From Hyphomicrobiales bacterium (GTDB lineage Bacteria; Pseudomonadota; Alphaproteobacteria; Rhizobiales; Rhizobiaceae), in the NCBI GenBank assembly GCA_900473745.1, contig UCMW01000002.1:1265-65264 (forward strand): DNA of 64,000 nucleotides. The letters are read 5' to 3'. Shown here piece after piece: positions 1 to 9,994 of this stretch; the stretch's first letter is position 1; each line of letters opens with the position of its first letter. The position numbers and the translations under genes were made by a program. The notes beneath the pieces were generated by a model. It saw nothing but the letters and a program-made list of their open reading frames with translations. It was not told where the DNA came from and made no database searches.

Positions 1-138
1 GAATTGGCCCGATCAGGGCCAACCTCAGATTTCGCAAGAGGGGGGCTCGGTGATGTCGGTGCCAACGCAACTGTGCCCCTCTCCAGGAAAATCTGAAGTT
101 TAGGCGGCTTGCGCTTGCCTAAGCCTTCGATTTTCCGT

Positions 139-159
139 CCTCCCCCGCATAGGGGGAGG
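139..159. repeat. RIME-like C/G hairpin
   Basis: A CCTCCCCC arm (139-146) and a GGGGGAGG arm (152-159) form a tight palindrome. The same kind of sequence recurs near 21.4 kb and 47.4 kb in this window, so it looks like a fragment of a dispersed rhizobial intergenic palindrome rather than a gene-specific terminator. Confidence 0.5.
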
Positions 160-177
160 TGGGGTGCCTACAACCAC

Positions 178-205
178 TTCGGCCCGAGGTCTCCCCCGGG
201 CCGAA
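178..205 (-). terminator. Hairpin downstream of nrdJ
   Basis: TTCGGCCCG and CGGGCCGAA form a perfect 9-base stem about 20 bases past the nrdJ stop. There is no T-run, so this is either a weak intrinsic terminator or a 3'-end stabilising hairpin. Another small hairpin (TTGGCCC/GGGCCAA) lies at 4-22. Nothing else is recognised in bases 1-227. Confidence 0.4.
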
Positions 206-227
206 ATCTCGTTCAAATCTCAGCTAA

Positions 228-3200
228 TCAGCTGCACCCACTCGTCGCACCACACGTATCGCATTTCTCGCACGTCCCATTCCGCACCATCGTGAAGTTC
301 TGGCATTCCGAGCACATGTTGCCCGTATAGCCCTGCGCAATCGAGCGCATGCGGCGCGAGGCCTCGAGCTTCTTGGCGTCGGCCTTGGCGCTCGCTGCCT
401 CATCCGCCGCGGCGTCGGTGAAAACGCTTTCTTCAGCGATCTCCTCGGCCAGTTCCACGGCGCGCTCCTCGTAGTCGCGCTTGAAGGACACGACTTCAGA
501 GGTAGCAACAGCGGTCGTCACTTCGAGCTTGCGGGCGGTGGCGCCCGAAGACGAGAAGGCGGTGACGGTGGCCGAGGCCTTGGCCGGGGCGGCGGTTGCT
601 GCACCCTTGGGCTCGCCGCCGGCGGCTGCCGGCATGTGGCTGGAGACGAGCGTCGGCTTGTAACCGCGGGTCAGGCCCTTGGAGACGACGTCGGCCTTGC
701 CTTCCTTCATGCCGCGGCCAAGCGCCGTGGTCGAGAAGTCCGAGGTGTCGACATGGGCGAGGTCGTGGCGACCGAGATAGGAGATCGCGAGTTCCCGGAA
801 GACGTAGTCGAGGATCGACGTCGCATTCTTGATCGCGTCGTTGCCGGTGACCATGCCGGCCGGCTCGAACTTGGTGAAGGTGAAGGCGTCGACATATTCC
901 TCGAGCGGCACGCCATACTGCAAGCCGAGCGAGACGGAGATGGCGAAGTTGTTGATGAAGGCGCGAAGGGCCGAGCCTTCCTTGTTCATGTCAAGGAAGA
1001 TTTCGCCGAGACGGCCGTCGTCATATTCGCCGGTGCGCAGGAAGATGGTGTGACCACCGATCTTCGCCTTCTGGGTATAACCCTTGCGGCGGGTTGGCAG
1101 CTTTTCCTGTTCGCGCACGACGCGGTCAACGATGCGCTCGACGATGCGTTCCGTGATGGTGACCGCCTGGGCCGCCATCGGCTGCTGCAAGAGGTCGTCG
1201 ACACCGTCCTCGTCATCCTCGTCTTCGATGAGCGAGGCATTGAGCGGCTGGGAGAGCTTCGAGCCGTCGCGGTAAAGCGCATTGGCCTTGAGCGCCAGCT
1301 TCCAGGACAGCATGTAGGCGGCGCCGCAATCTTCGACGGTGGCTTCGTTCGGCATGTTGATCGTCTTGGAGATCGCACCCGAGATGAAGGGCTGGGCAGC
1401 CGCCATCATGCGGATGTGGGATTCGACCGAGAGATAACGCTTGCCGATCTTGCCGCACGGGTTGGCGCAATCGAAGACCGGCAGATGTTCGGCCTTCAGG
1501 AAGGGCGCGCCTTCCAGCGTCATGGCACCGCAAACATGGATGTTGGCAGCTTCGATGTCCTTCTTGCCGAAGCCCATATGCTCAAGCAGATTGAAGCTGA
1601 TGTCCGAAAGCTGCTCGTCGGAGACCTTGAGGGTCTCTTTCAGGAAGTCGGCGCCGAGCGTCCACTGGTTGAAGACGAACTTGATGTCGAAGGCGGCCTT
1701 CAGCGCGCCGTTGACAGCTTCGATCTTCTCGTCGGTGAAGCCCTTGGCCTTCAGCGTCGAGGGGTTGATGCCCGGCGCCTGATTGAGATTGCCATGGCCG
1801 ACGGCATAGGCGTCGATCTCGGCGATCTGGCTTTCCGAATAACCGAGCGAGCGCAGCGCTTCCGGAACGGCGGCGTTGATGATCTTGAAGTAGCCGCCAC
1901 CGGCGAGCTTCTTGAACTTGACGAGTGCGAAGTCGGGCTCGATGCCGGTCGTGTCGCAGTCCATGACGAGGCCGATCGTGCCGGTCGGTGCGATGACCGA
2001 GACCTGGGCATTGCGGTAGCCATGCTTTTCGCCAAGCGCCAAAGCCTTGTCCCAGGCAGCCGTCGCATGGGCGATCAGGGCAGGATCCGTGCATTCGGCA
2101 TGGACGAGCGGGACCGGATTGACGGACAGGCCTTCATAGCCGTCCGACAGGCCGAGCGCTGCCCGGCGATGGTTGCGGATGACGCGCAGCATGTTGTCGC
2201 GGTTCGGCGCAAAGCCCGGGAAGGGGCCGAGTTCCGAGGCGATTTCGGCTGACGTCGCATAGGAGACGCCGGTCATGATGGCGGTGAGCGCACCGGCGAT
2301 GGCACGGCCTTCGGCGCTATCATACGGGATGCCCGAGGACATCAAGAGGCCGCCGATATTGGCATAGCCGAGGCCGAGCGTGCGGTACTCATAGGAACGT
2401 TCGGCGATCTGGCGCGACGGGAACTGCGCCATCATCACGGAGACTTCGAGAACGACCGTCCACAGGCGAACGGCATGTTCGTAATCGCCGACGTCGATGT
2501 TCTTGGTCTTCTGATCCTTGAAGCGGAGCAGGTTCAACGAAGCGAGGTTACATGCCGTGTCGTCGAGGAACATGTATTCCGAGCACGGGTTCGACGCGCG
2601 GATCGGACCGGCGGCCGGCGAGGTGTGCCAGTCGTTCATCGTCGTGTTGAAGTGCAGGCCCGGATCTGCCGATGCCCAGGCGGCATAGGAGATCTTGTCC
2701 CAGAGGTCGCGGGCCTTCAGCGTCTTCATCACCTTGCCGTCCTTGCGGGCGGTGAGGTTCCAGTCGCCGTCATTCTCGACCGAGCGCAGGAAGTCGTCCT
2801 TCAGCGAGACCGAGTTGTTCGAGTTCTGGCCGGAGACCGTGAGGTAGGCTTCCGAATCCCAGTCGGTGTCATAGGTCTTGAAGTCGAGATCCTTGTAGCC
2901 CTGCTGGGCGAACTGGATGACGCGCTTGATGTAGTTTTCCGGAACCTGGTCCTTCTTCGCGGCCTTGATTTCGCGCTTCAGGGCAGGGTTCTCGTTCGGG
3001 TCGAAGCAGGCGCCGTTGTCAGCCTCGCAGTTGACGCAGGCCTTCATGATCGCCTTCAGATGCTTGGCGACGACCTTGGAACCGGTGACGAGGGCGGCAA
3101 CCTTCTGCTCTTCCTTCACCTTCCAGTCGATATAGGCTTCGATATCCGGATGGTCGATGTCGACCACGACCATCTTGGCCGCGCGACGGGTAGTACCACC

Positions 3201-4010
3201 CGATTTGATGGCGCCGGCAGCGCGGTCACCGATCTTCAGGAAGGACATGAGGCCGGAGGAGCGGCCGCCGCCGGACAGCTTTTCGCCTTCGCCGCGGAGA
3301 TAGGAGAAGTTGGAGCCGGTGCCGGAGCCATACTTGAAGAGACGCGCTTCGCGGACCCAGAGGTCCATGATGCCGCCTTCGTTGACCAGGTCGTCTTCGA
3401 CGGACTGGATGAAGCAGGCATGCGGCTGCGGGTGTTCATAGGCCGACTTGGACTTGACCAGCTTGCCGGTGAAAGGGTCGACATAGAAATGGCCCTGGCC
3501 GGGGCCGTCGATGCCATAGGCCCAGTGCAGGCCGGTGTTGAACCACTGCGGGCTGTTCGGTGCGACGCGCTGGGTGGCGAGCATGTAGGCGAGCTCGTCC
3601 TTGAAGGCGGCCGCGTCTTCTTCAGACGTGAAATACTTGCCCTTCCAGCCCCAATAGGTCCAGGTGCCGGCCAGGCGATCGAAGACCTGACGGGCATCGG
3701 TTTCCGAGCCGTAGCGCTCATTTTCAGGAAGCGAGGCGAGGGCCTTCTCGTCGGCAATCGAGCGCCACAGGAAGGAAGGAACGTCGTTTTCCTCAACCTT
3801 CTTCAGCACCTTCGGCACGCCGGCCTTGCGGAAATACTTCTGAGCGAGAATGTCCGCCGCCACCTGGCTGAACTGAGCGGGCACGTCGATGTCGGCAAGA
3901 CGAAATACGATTGAGCCGTCGGGATTCTTGATCTCGCTGATGGCCTTGCGGAACTCGATCTCCGCATAAGCGGACTGCCCCGGTTTGGTGAAGCGACGTT
4001 CAATGCGCAT
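228..4010 (-). CDS. nrdJ: Vitamin B12-dependent (class II) ribonucleotide reductase
   Basis: Cytosolic enzyme that reduces ribonucleotides to deoxyribonucleotides using adenosylcobalamin, so it works with or without oxygen. The protein is 1260 residues. I chose the ATG at 4010, where GAGGGA lies nine bases upstream; an in-frame ATG at 4052 has no ribosome site. NPCSE near residue 473 supplies the thiyl-radical Cys with the catalytic Asn and Glu, followed by ACNLASLNL. The last 30 residues are rich in Cys ([18 protein letters not shown]), the redox tail of NrdJ proteins, joined by an acidic Ala/Glu-rich linker. It is a single gene, divergent from the chemoreceptor, with NrdR-like and DnaA boxes upstream. 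Family assignment is secure. Confidence 0.97.
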   Translation of the reverse strand: MRIERRFTKPGQSAYAEIEFRKAISEIKNPDGSIVFRLADIDVPAQFSQVAADILAQKYFRKAGVPKVLKKVEENDVPSFLWRSIADEKALASLPENERYGSETDARQVFDRLAGTWTYWGWKGKYFTSEEDAAAFKDELAYMLATQRVAPNSPQWFNTGLHWAYGIDGPGQGHFYVDPFTGKLVKSKSAYEHPQPHACFIQSVEDDLVNEGGIMDLWVREARLFKYGSGTGSNFSYLRGEGEKLSGGGRSSGLMSFLKIGDRAAGAIKSGGTTRRAAKMVVVDIDHPDIEAYIDWKVKEEQKVAALVTGSKVVAKHLKAIMKACVNCEADNGACFDPNENPALKREIKAAKKDQVPENYIKRVIQFAQQGYKDLDFKTYDTDWDSEAYLTVSGQNSNNSVSLKDDFLRSVENDGDWNLTARKDGKVMKTLKARDLWDKISYAAWASADPGLHFNTTMNDWHTSPAAGPIRASNPCSEYMFLDDTACNLASLNLLRFKDQKTKNIDVGDYEHAVRLWTVVLEVSVMMAQFPSRQIAERSYEYRTLGLGYANIGGLLMSSGIPYDSAEGRAIAGALTAIMTGVSYATSAEIASELGPFPGFAPNRDNMLRVIRNHRRAALGLSDGYEGLSVNPVPLVHAECTDPALIAHATAAWDKALALGEKHGYRNAQVSVIAPTGTIGLVMDCDTTGIEPDFALVKFKKLAGGGYFKIINAAVPEALRSLGYSESQIAEIDAYAVGHGNLNQAPGINPSTLKAKGFTDEKIEAVNGALKAAFDIKFVFNQWTLGADFLKETLKVSDEQLSDISFNLLEHMGFGKKDIEAANIHVCGAMTLEGAPFLKAEHLPVFDCANPCGKIGKRYLSVESHIRMMAAAQPFISGAISKTINMPNEATVEDCGAAYMLSWKLALKANALYRDGSKLSQPLNASLIEDEDDEDGVDDLLQQPMAAQAVTITERIVERIVDRVVREQEKLPTRRKGYTQKAKIGGHTIFLRTGEYDDGRLGEIFLDMNKEGSALRAFINNFAISVSLGLQYGVPLEEYVDAFTFTKFEPAGMVTGNDAIKNATSILDYVFRELAISYLGRHDLAHVDTSDFSTTALGRGMKEGKADVVSKGLTRGYKPTLVSSHMPAAAGGEPKGAATAAPAKASATVTAFSSSGATARKLEVTTAVATSEVVSFKRDYEERAVELAEEIAEESVFTDAAADEAASAKADAKKLEASRRMRSIAQGYTGNMCSECQNFTMVRNGTCEKCDTCGATSGCS

Positions 4011-4167
4011 TTGCCTCTGTCCCTCGATCTGGAAGCGCCGATGAGGCGCCAAAAAAATAACGTCCGGCTGCTCGCGTGAAGTTCGCGCAGCCAGTGTTCT
4101 GTTCGTCTGTCAGGTGATTCATCTCAACGACGACGCACCCTGTATCTTGTGGTGATGGTGGCTGCAA

Positions 4168-4183
4168 ACGCTAAATATAGTAT
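4168..4183 (-). promoter_or_regulatory. NrdR-box-like site, nrdJ-proximal
   Basis: ACGCTAAATATAGTAT (plus strand) matches 13 of 16 positions of the NrdR consensus ACACWATATATWGTGT as I recall it. It lies about 160 bases upstream of the nrdJ start. NrdR is the usual repressor of ribonucleotide reductase genes. Confidence 0.45.
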
Positions 4184-4412
4184 TAACACTTTATTGCCGC
4201 CAGACAAAGACCCCCTGTGCAGCGGTCAAAAATCGCACAATTTTCCTATCGCGGGCGACGTCGTCAAAACGTCGTTCCACATCCAAGAAAGCCGCTACAA
4301 TGTTTGATGAAACCCGGCCTCGTTCATGCCCGGTCCAGTCGCCGCCGCAACTGGGCTCATTAACATCGTCCCGACTGATTCCGTCAAGGGGTGGTCTGTG
4401 AAGGAAATGTTA

Positions 4413-4428
4413 ACGCTATATGTTGTGG
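4413..4428 (-). promoter_or_regulatory. NrdR-box-like site, nrdJ-distal
   Basis: Read on the minus strand, CCACAACATATAGCGT matches 13 of 16 positions of the NrdR consensus. It lies 245 bases from the proximal box, much wider than the usual closely spaced pair of boxes, and 8 bases from a DnaA box. Confidence 0.4.
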
Positions 4429-4436
4429 TGCCAGGT

Positions 4437-4445
4437 TGTGGATAA
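4437..4445 (-). promoter_or_regulatory. DnaA box
   Basis: TTATCCACA on the minus strand is a perfect match to the consensus DnaA box. It lies next to the distal NrdR-like box in the nrdJ upstream region. DnaA control of ribonucleotide reductase genes is known in other bacteria; a role here is inference. Confidence 0.5.
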
Positions 4446-4855
4446 CGGGCATAAGCGCGAAGTCACGGGAATAACAGGGCTTTCTGCGCCCGTGTGACGC
4501 GCAGGGTCCGAAATGCAAAGCTCCGTGCGAAATATTTCCGGGTACATTTCGTGCCTAAACGAGCCGCTTTCACGGGGTTTGGTGCTCCGAAGACACGCCG
4601 CCACAAGATTTGGGATGCGTCTCCAAAATTCTGGGGATGAGTCGCGGGGGTCGAGGCGCTTGACACGATATCGGGCCGCTGGCTCGAGACGTCACCACCG
4701 CATCTCTAGTGTGCAGTGCATATATCTGTATCTCTCATCAACGAAATGGCAATATGTCGCTGCTAGGACAAGGGAAGAACAGTATGGAATGAGCTCCATG
4801 CCCGGCCGCGACAGGCCGCCTGCCAGGATGGCGGGTCGCACGGAGTGAGTTGTCC

Positions 4856-6766
4856 ATGTCTATTGCCAATCTTTCCATATTGAAGAAGGTCAGCCTCGTC
4901 GTCGTCCTGATGGGCTTCGCGGCTGCGGCGATCGCGGCGGTCGGCGCAAGCGGCCTGTCCTCGCTGGGCTCCGCCCTCAAAGATACCGGCGCGCGGGAAG
5001 AAGTCGCCCGCGAGGCCATGGACCTGCGCGTCGACATCATCGCCATTTCCCGCATGACCTACCAGCTGGCGCTGGCACCGGAAAAGGCCGCCGATTTCGC
5101 CGCCGAAACCGACAAGCGCGCCGGCGAGATGCTCGCCCGCTTGCCGAAGATCGCAGCGACTGCAGATGCGACGGAAACGCAACTGCTGGGCAAGATCAAG
5201 ACAACGCTCGATGCCTATTTCAACCAGATCCGCGCCATGGTGGCCGTTGCCGCTACGCCTGCCGGCCAGGATCTCGCCGTGATGAAAACGGAACTCGGCA
5301 AGGCGCTCGACGCCCAGAAGGTGGTGACGGCAGCGGTCAAGGAATACTCGACCTACTCCGCCGACACGCTGAAGGGTTCGCGTGAAAACGCGCTGGCCGC
5401 CTCGGGCTTCACAATGCTGCTCCAGGTCGTCACCGCGGGCGTGTGCATTCTCGCCGGTGTGGCGATCAGCTTCCTTCTCGCCCGCCGCGGCATCGTCAAT
5501 CCGATCCGCAGCCTGACCTCGATCATGTCCGACATGGCATCCGGCAAGCTCGGCAATGCGATCCCCGGCACCGACCGCAAGGACGAAATCGGCGAAATGG
5601 CCCGTGCGTTGGAAGTCTTCCGCACAAATGAAGAGCATATGCGGGCCATGGAAGCCCAGGAAGCGGCGCTGACCGCCCAGAGCAAGGACCTGCAGTCCTC
5701 GATCAGCGGCATCGTCGCGGCTGCTGCTGCCGGTGACTTCTCCAAGCGCATTTCCAAGACCTATGACGACGCGGACCTGCAGCGCTTTGCAGCCTCGGTC
5801 AACGAACTCGTCGAAAGCGTCGACCGTGGTGTCTCGGAAGTCCGCCGCGTGATCGCAGCGCTTGCCGATGCCGACCTGACCCATGAGATGGACGGCCAGT
5901 TCCAGGGTGCCTTTGCCGAACTGCAGGGCAACGTCAATCAGACCATGGCGGTTCTCCGCCAGACCATGCAGAACATCCTGTCGGCTGCCGGCACGATCAC
6001 CGGCAATTCCGGCGAACTCTCCTCGGCTGCCAACCAGCTCGCCCGCCGTACAGAGCAGCAGGCCGCTTCGCTGGAAGAGACGGCCGCGGCCCTCGAGGAG
6101 ATCACAACCACGGTCAAGACCTCGACCATGCGCGCCAAGGAAGCCTCGCACATGGTCGACGAGACCAAGTCGAGCGCCGGCAAGTCGGGCGATATCGTCC
6201 GCAACGCGATCGACGCCATGGGCCGCATCGAGCAGTCTTCGCAGAAGATCAGCCAGATCATCTCGGTCATCGACGAAATCGCCTTCCAGACCAACTTGCT
6301 GGCGCTGAATGCCGGCGTCGAGGCAGCGCGTGCCGGTGAAGCCGGTCGTGGTTTCGCCGTCGTCGCCCAGGAAGTGCGCGAACTCGCCCAGCGCTCTGCC
6401 AATGCCGCCAAGGAGATCAAGACCCTGATCAACACCTCGGCCGAGGAAGTGAAGGGCGGCGTGTCGCTCGTGCTGTCCACCGGCGAGGCGCTGAAGGAGA
6501 TCGAATCGCTGGTCAACCGCGTCAACGACCACGTCGTGACGATCGCGCGTGCTGCCGAAGAACAGTCGGCAGCACTCGGCGAGATCAACACCTCGGTCAA
6601 TCACATGGACCAGATGACCCAGCAGAATGCGGCCATGGTCGAAGAGACCACCGCTGCCAGCCAGGTTCTCGCCGGCGAGGCCCGTCAGCTGCAGGCCCAG
6701 CTCGCCCGCTTCAAGCTCGAAGGCGGCGCATCCGCCGGCTCGACGGGGTACCGCACGGCAGCCTGA
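4856..6766 (+). CDS. Methyl-accepting chemotaxis protein
   Basis: Inner-membrane chemoreceptor that passes a periplasmic signal to CheA/CheW. From the ATG at 4856 (GGAG ten bases upstream; a TTG at 4850 is too close to it) the protein is 636 residues. A membrane helix at about 10-32 and another at about 183-207 flank a helical periplasmic sensor domain. A HAMP domain (208-260) is followed by a second HAMP-like region, then the signalling domain with the conserved hairpin tip ([20 protein letters not shown], near 475). There is no C-terminal CheR/CheB-docking pentapeptide. No che gene is adjacent and the ligand cannot be read from the sequence. Confidence 0.93.
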   Translation: MSIANLSILKKVSLVVVLMGFAAAAIAAVGASGLSSLGSALKDTGAREEVAREAMDLRVDIIAISRMTYQLALAPEKAADFAAETDKRAGEMLARLPKIAATADATETQLLGKIKTTLDAYFNQIRAMVAVAATPAGQDLAVMKTELGKALDAQKVVTAAVKEYSTYSADTLKGSRENALAASGFTMLLQVVTAGVCILAGVAISFLLARRGIVNPIRSLTSIMSDMASGKLGNAIPGTDRKDEIGEMARALEVFRTNEEHMRAMEAQEAALTAQSKDLQSSISGIVAAAAAGDFSKRISKTYDDADLQRFAASVNELVESVDRGVSEVRRVIAALADADLTHEMDGQFQGAFAELQGNVNQTMAVLRQTMQNILSAAGTITGNSGELSSAANQLARRTEQQAASLEETAAALEEITTTVKTSTMRAKEASHMVDETKSSAGKSGDIVRNAIDAMGRIEQSSQKISQIISVIDEIAFQTNLLALNAGVEAARAGEAGRGFAVVAQEVRELAQRSANAAKEIKTLINTSAEEVKGGVSLVLSTGEALKEIESLVNRVNDHVVTIARAAEEQSAALGEINTSVNHMDQMTQQNAAMVEETTAASQVLAGEARQLQAQLARFKLEGGASAGSTGYRTAA

Positions 6767-6805
6767 GTCCCCAAGAGGATTCGGTAATTACCGGAAAAAC
6801 GAAAT

Positions 6806-6836
6806 GCGCCGCAGCGATGCGGCGCTTTCTCGTTTT
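6806..6836 (+). terminator. Terminator after chemoreceptor gene
   Basis: GCGCCGCA and TGCGGCGC form a strong stem, followed by a T-rich tail (TTTCTCGTTTT). It lies 40 bases past the chemoreceptor stop and separates it from the queC operon. Confidence 0.8.
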
Positions 6837-6966
6837 GGGAGCCTCTGATCGCGGGCGTCCGATGCTCTGTTCGTGAAGAAGTGCCTTGCGTCGGGTCGAA
6901 TTTCGGCTAAAAGCCGCCCGGCAATATCCGGTCGCAGCCTACCCGGTCAAAACAAGGACACTGATC

Positions 6967-7674
6967 ATGAAGACACTCGTCGTCTGCTCCGGCGGACTCG
7001 ATTCCGTTTCGCTCGCCTACAAGATGGCGGCAGAAACCGAACTCCTCGGCCTCATCTCCTTCGACTACGGACAACGTCACAAGAAGGAAATCGGCTTTGC
7101 CGCACTTGCGGCCGAACGCCTTTCCGTTCCCCACCATGTCATCGATATCACTGCGATCGGTCGTCACCTGACGGGATCAGCGCTGACCGACGATGTGGAG
7201 GTGCCGGACGGGCATTATGCGGAAGAGACGATGAAGATCACCATCGTCCCGAACCGCAACGCCATCATGCTTTCGATCGCCTTTGGGCTCGCCGCTGCGC
7301 AAGGCGCGGATGCCGTCGCGATCGCCGTGCATGGCGGCGATCACTTCATCTATCCCGACTGCCGTCCCGCTTTCATCGACAGCTTCCAGAGCATGCAGGA
7401 CCATGCCCTGGACGGCTATGCCGATGTGCGGCTTCTGTCGCCCTTCGTCACCGTTCCGAAGTCCCAGATCGTCAAGGAAGGGGCGCGTCATGCGACGCCC
7501 TTTGCCGAGACCTGGTCCTGCTACAAGGGCGGGGAACGCCATTGTGGCCGCTGCGGAACCTGTGTGGAACGCCGTGAAGCCTTCGACCTCGCCGGCATCG
7601 CCGATCCTACTGATTATGAGGATCCTGATTTCTGGAAGGCCGCCACAAGCGGTTTCAAGGCTGAGGCGGTCTGA
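6967..7674 (+). CDS. queC: 7-cyano-7-deazaguanine synthase
   Basis: Converts 7-carboxy-7-deazaguanine, ATP and ammonia to preQ0, the last step of the shared queuosine precursor pathway. 235 residues from the ATG at 6967, which has AAGGA eight bases upstream; upstream in-frame starts would add an unconserved leader. The SGGLDS PP-loop at residues 9-14 binds ATP. The C-terminal cysteines (SCYKGGERHCGRCGTC) are the zinc site of the family. It is the first gene of queC-queD-queE, with 2 bases before queD. I looked for a preQ1 riboswitch upstream and did not see one. Confidence 0.95.
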   Translation: MKTLVVCSGGLDSVSLAYKMAAETELLGLISFDYGQRHKKEIGFAALAAERLSVPHHVIDITAIGRHLTGSALTDDVEVPDGHYAEETMKITIVPNRNAIMLSIAFGLAAAQGADAVAIAVHGGDHFIYPDCRPAFIDSFQSMQDHALDGYADVRLLSPFVTVPKSQIVKEGARHATPFAETWSCYKGGERHCGRCGTCVERREAFDLAGIADPTDYEDPDFWKAATSGFKAEAV

Positions 7675-7676
7675 AG

Positions 7677-8033
7677 ATGTTTCGCATCATGAAGGAATTT
7701 CACTTTTCCGCCTCGCACCAGCTGCACCATCTGCCGGCCGATCATCAATGCGCGCGGTTGCACGGCCACAACTACATCGTAGTGGTGGAACTGGCGGGCG
7801 ATCGGCTGAATACCGACGGGTTTGTGCGCGACTATCACGATCTGAAGCCGCTGAAGGACTATATCGATCAGCAATTCGATCACTGGCATCTCAATGACGT
7901 GCTCGGGGAGCGGCTGACGACGGCGGAAAACCTCGCCCAGCATTTCTACGACTGGTGTAAGGCGCGCTTTCCCGAAACGGCGGCGGTGCGCGTCAGCGAG
8001 ACGCCAAAGACCTGGGCGGAGTTCCGGCCGTGA
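7677..8033 (+). CDS. queD: 6-carboxy-5,6,7,8-tetrahydropterin synthase
   Basis: Turns dihydroneopterin triphosphate into 6-carboxytetrahydropterin, the first step specific to the 7-deazaguanine pathway. 118 residues, the normal length. Zinc-ligand histidines are seen in FSASHQLHH and LHGHNY, and the catalytic Cys in HQCARLHGH. It starts 2 bases after queC and its stop overlaps the queE start by 4 bases, so the three genes are very probably translated from one message. Confidence 0.94.
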   Translation: MFRIMKEFHFSASHQLHHLPADHQCARLHGHNYIVVVELAGDRLNTDGFVRDYHDLKPLKDYIDQQFDHWHLNDVLGERLTTAENLAQHFYDWCKARFPETAAVRVSETPKTWAEFRP

Positions 8034-8779
8034 CAGGGGCGGTGACGGACGACTTGGACAAGCACATCCGGGTCAGCGAGATCTTCGGTCCGACGATCCA
8101 GGGCGAAGGCCTGCTGATCGGCCAGCCGACCGTCTTCGTCCGCACTGGCGGATGCGATTTTCGCTGTTCTTGGTGCGACAGCCTGCATGCGGTCGAAAGC
8201 CGCTTTCGCGAGGACTGGCGGCCACTGACCGTGGAAGCGATCTGGATGAAGGTGGAAGCGCTGTCGAAGGGCAGCCCTCTCATGGTGTCGCTGTCTGGCG
8301 GCAATCCGGCGATCCAGCCGCTTGGGCCGCTGATCACCCATGGCAAGGCGAGGGGCTATCGTTTCGCGCTCGAGACGCAGGGCTCGATCGCCCGGCCCTG
8401 GTTCGCTGATCTCGATGTACTGGTCATCTCTCCCAAGCCGCCCTCGAGCGACATGGCATTCAATCTGCAGGCCTTGCTGTCCTGTCTCGATCAGGCGGGC
8501 GCTCGTCCCCGCACGGTCCTGAAATTCGTCGTGTTCGATGAAGCCGATCTGCAATTCGCCCGCGTGGTCTCAGCGCAGTGTCCGAACCTCCCGGTCTATC
8601 TGCAGCCGGGCAACCACACCCCGCCACCGCCGGAAGCGGAGGATGCTGTCATCGATATGGACGGCATCATGGCGCGCATGCATTGGCTCATCGGCAGGGT
8701 CATGGCCGAAGAGTGGTATGAGGCGACGGTCTTGCCGCAACTTCACGTGCTGCTCTGGGGAAACCGCCGTGGCGTCTGA
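8030..8779 (+). CDS. queE: 7-carboxy-7-deazaguanine synthase
   Basis: Radical-SAM enzyme that contracts 6-carboxytetrahydropterin to 7-carboxy-7-deazaguanine. 249 residues from a GTG at 8030 that overlaps the queD stop (GTGA); a second GTG at 8042 is possible. The cluster motif CDFRCSWC (CX3CX2C) near residue 45 binds the iron-sulfur cluster, preceded by the substrate-binding IQGEG. It ends the que operon; GTP cyclohydrolase, also needed by the pathway, is not in this window. Confidence 0.94.
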   Translation: MTGAVTDDLDKHIRVSEIFGPTIQGEGLLIGQPTVFVRTGGCDFRCSWCDSLHAVESRFREDWRPLTVEAIWMKVEALSKGSPLMVSLSGGNPAIQPLGPLITHGKARGYRFALETQGSIARPWFADLDVLVISPKPPSSDMAFNLQALLSCLDQAGARPRTVLKFVVFDEADLQFARVVSAQCPNLPVYLQPGNHTPPPPEAEDAVIDMDGIMARMHWLIGRVMAEEWYEATVLPQLHVLLWGNRRGV

Positions 8780-8792
8780 ACCAGACGCCACG
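8768..8792. terminator. Convergent hairpin queE / DUF1206 gene
   Basis: CGTGGCGTCTG and CAGACGCCACG form a perfect 11-base stem with a 3-base loop spanning the queE stop codon. It lies between two convergent genes. No T-run follows on either strand, so its strength as an intrinsic terminator is uncertain. Confidence 0.55.
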
Positions 8793-8814
8793 CAGCCACC
8801 ATGGCCAGGTCTGA

Positions 8815-9648
8815 TCAATGGAAGCTTGGCTTCGGTGGTGTGAGGCCGTCGACCAGGTCCCGCGCGTTCGGGACCCAGATACGTCGGTAGCGCGCCTCGA
8901 CGAAGTTGTAGATGCCGAAGGCGGCGAGGCCGACAGCGACCACGGCATAGATCACGCCACCGAACGGAAGGCTCTGCACCCAGGCCAGCGCATCGGCCAT
9001 GCCGCCGGCCTGCTCCGGGTCGACCGTGAAGGCCGCATAGAGGAAGAAGACACCGACAATGGCGAAGACCGCACCGCGGGCGACGAGGCCATAGATGGAA
9101 ATGAGAACGGCCGGCGAGTTCTTCTCCGCATCGAGGTTTAAGTAGCGGCCGAACCGGCGCTTGATTCCCTTCATGGCCGTGATCACACCGCCGATGACGA
9201 AGCCGATGCCGATGATACCGGCGAGATAGCGGCCGAAGGGCTGGGTCATGACCCAAGCGGCCAAACCCTCTTCGCCACCGGAGCCGCCGCCACCCGACAT
9301 CTGCATGGCCATCATCAGGCTGGTGACCGCAAGGCCCGCATAGGTAATGGCACTGCCGAAGAGCGCTGCGCGGATTGCATAGCCCTTGAGGTCGTCATCC
9401 TGGCCATCGGCATTGGCAAGCGACTGGGCGAGCCGCCAGACGACGAAGCCGGCAAGCCCGAGCCCGATCAGGCCGATCCAGATCCGTCCGAAGGGTTGCT
9501 GCAGGATCGCTGATAACGCCGACTGCGTATCCGGCCTGCCGCCGGCAAAGCTGGAAAACAGGGCCAGTGCCGCAATCAGCAGGAAGACGACGCCGCGTGC
9601 GCTGTAGCCCGCCCGTGCCAAGAAGTGAAATTTCGACCACGTGTTCAT
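8815..9648 (-). CDS. DUF1206 family membrane protein
   Basis: A 277-residue integral membrane protein of unknown function. The start ATG at 9648 has GAGAGG seven bases upstream. Three repeats of a two-helix unit can be seen, each beginning with an aromatic/Gly-Arg stretch such as LARAGYSARGVVFLLIA, the pattern of DUF1206. A Gly-rich loop (SGGGGSGGEEG) separates two of the units. It faces a small membrane protein gene across a shared 120-base divergent promoter region. No function is proposed. Confidence 0.85.
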   Translation of the reverse strand: MNTWSKFHFLARAGYSARGVVFLLIAALALFSSFAGGRPDTQSALSAILQQPFGRIWIGLIGLGLAGFVVWRLAQSLANADGQDDDLKGYAIRAALFGSAITYAGLAVTSLMMAMQMSGGGGSGGEEGLAAWVMTQPFGRYLAGIIGIGFVIGGVITAMKGIKRRFGRYLNLDAEKNSPAVLISIYGLVARGAVFAIVGVFFLYAAFTVDPEQAGGMADALAWVQSLPFGGVIYAVVAVGLAAFGIYNFVEARYRRIWVPNARDLVDGLTPPKPSFH

Positions 9649-9768
9649 GGGAACCCTCTCCTTATGTTCGGGGAGAACGGAAAAGAAAGGGCGCGGTTCC
9701 GTCGAAAGAGTGCTCCGAACGGAACCTCCGGGGCAGGGCAGTGTTTTTCCAATCAAAGGGAGATTGCC

Positions 9769-9927
9769 ATGAAAGACGAACGCACAAGCCATGATGGAGA
9801 CCGGAAAACCGGCTATCGCGCTCAGAATCATCCGGGGCCGAGGCGTAGCAGCGTTCTGTCCTGGTGGTCGCTGGCGATCGTCGGCATCTTCCTGCTCCTC
9901 GTCATCGGAAGTGCCCTCCTCATGTAA
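9769..9927 (+). CDS. Small single-span membrane protein
   Basis: A 52-residue protein with a charged, hydrophilic first half (MKDERTSHDGDRKTGYRAQN) and one hydrophobic helix at about residues 32-52 (WWSLAIVGIFLLLVIGSALL). AAGGGA lies seven bases before the ATG. The arrangement predicts a cytoplasmic N-terminus. It is divergent from the DUF1206 gene. No recognised family; similar short tail-anchored proteins of unknown role occur in rhizobia. Confidence 0.65.
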   Translation: MKDERTSHDGDRKTGYRAQNHPGPRRSSVLSWWSLAIVGIFLLLVIGSALLM

Positions 9928-9940
9928 ATTGCGCGATCCT

Positions 9941-9954
9941 CAACCAGATGGTTG
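9941..9954. promoter_or_regulatory. ArsR operator, upstream copy
   Basis: CAACCAGATGGTTG is a palindrome (CAACCA/TGGTTG) that overlaps the predicted -35 box TTGACA at 9952-9957. A near-identical copy lies 40 bases downstream. Confidence 0.6.
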
Positions 9955-9980
9955 ACAATCCATCCCTGTCAGTAGATATT
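9952..9980 (+). promoter_or_regulatory. Predicted promoter of the ArsR gene
   Basis: TTGACA (9952-9957), a 17-base spacer and GATATT (9975-9980). The predicted start of transcription falls at about 9987-9988, on the A of the first ATG, so the message may be leaderless. Confidence 0.55.
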
Positions 9981-9994
9981 CAACCACATGGTTG
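9981..9994. promoter_or_regulatory. ArsR operator, start-codon copy
   Basis: CAACCACATGGTTG is the second palindrome; its centre contains the ATG at 9988. Bound protein would cover the predicted transcription start. Confidence 0.6.

Larger units (their letters stand above)
4011..4855. promoter_or_regulatory. 845-bp divergent intergenic region, nrdJ / chemoreceptor
   Basis: No convincing gene lies here: open readings are short, lack ribosome sites and have random composition. The stretch is visibly richer in A/T than its neighbours. It holds two NrdR-box-like sequences (4168-4183 and 4413-4428) and a perfect DnaA box (4437-4445). I see no conserved B12-box or other cobalamin riboswitch core. 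The right part must hold the chemoreceptor promoter, but no clear -35/-10 pair stands out. Confidence 0.5.

Noticed and set aside
636-2252. 538-residue antisense frame opposite nrdJ
   Set aside because: Shadow of a highly conserved enzyme on the other strand.
4171-4186. CtrA-type site (TTAA-N7-TTTA, minus strand) in the nrdJ upstream region
   Set aside because: One half-site is imperfect and the sequence overlaps the NrdR-like box, which explains it better.
4011-4300. Cobalamin riboswitch in the nrdJ leader
   Set aside because: No B12-box-like conserved core could be found.
4763-6604. 613-residue antisense frame opposite the chemoreceptor
   Set aside because: A by-product of high-GC codon use; composition is His/Arg/Asp-rich and matches no family, while the sense strand encodes a clear chemoreceptor.
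6840-6966. preQ1 riboswitch before queC
   Set aside because: No match to the compact preQ1-I core and no suitable pseudoknot.
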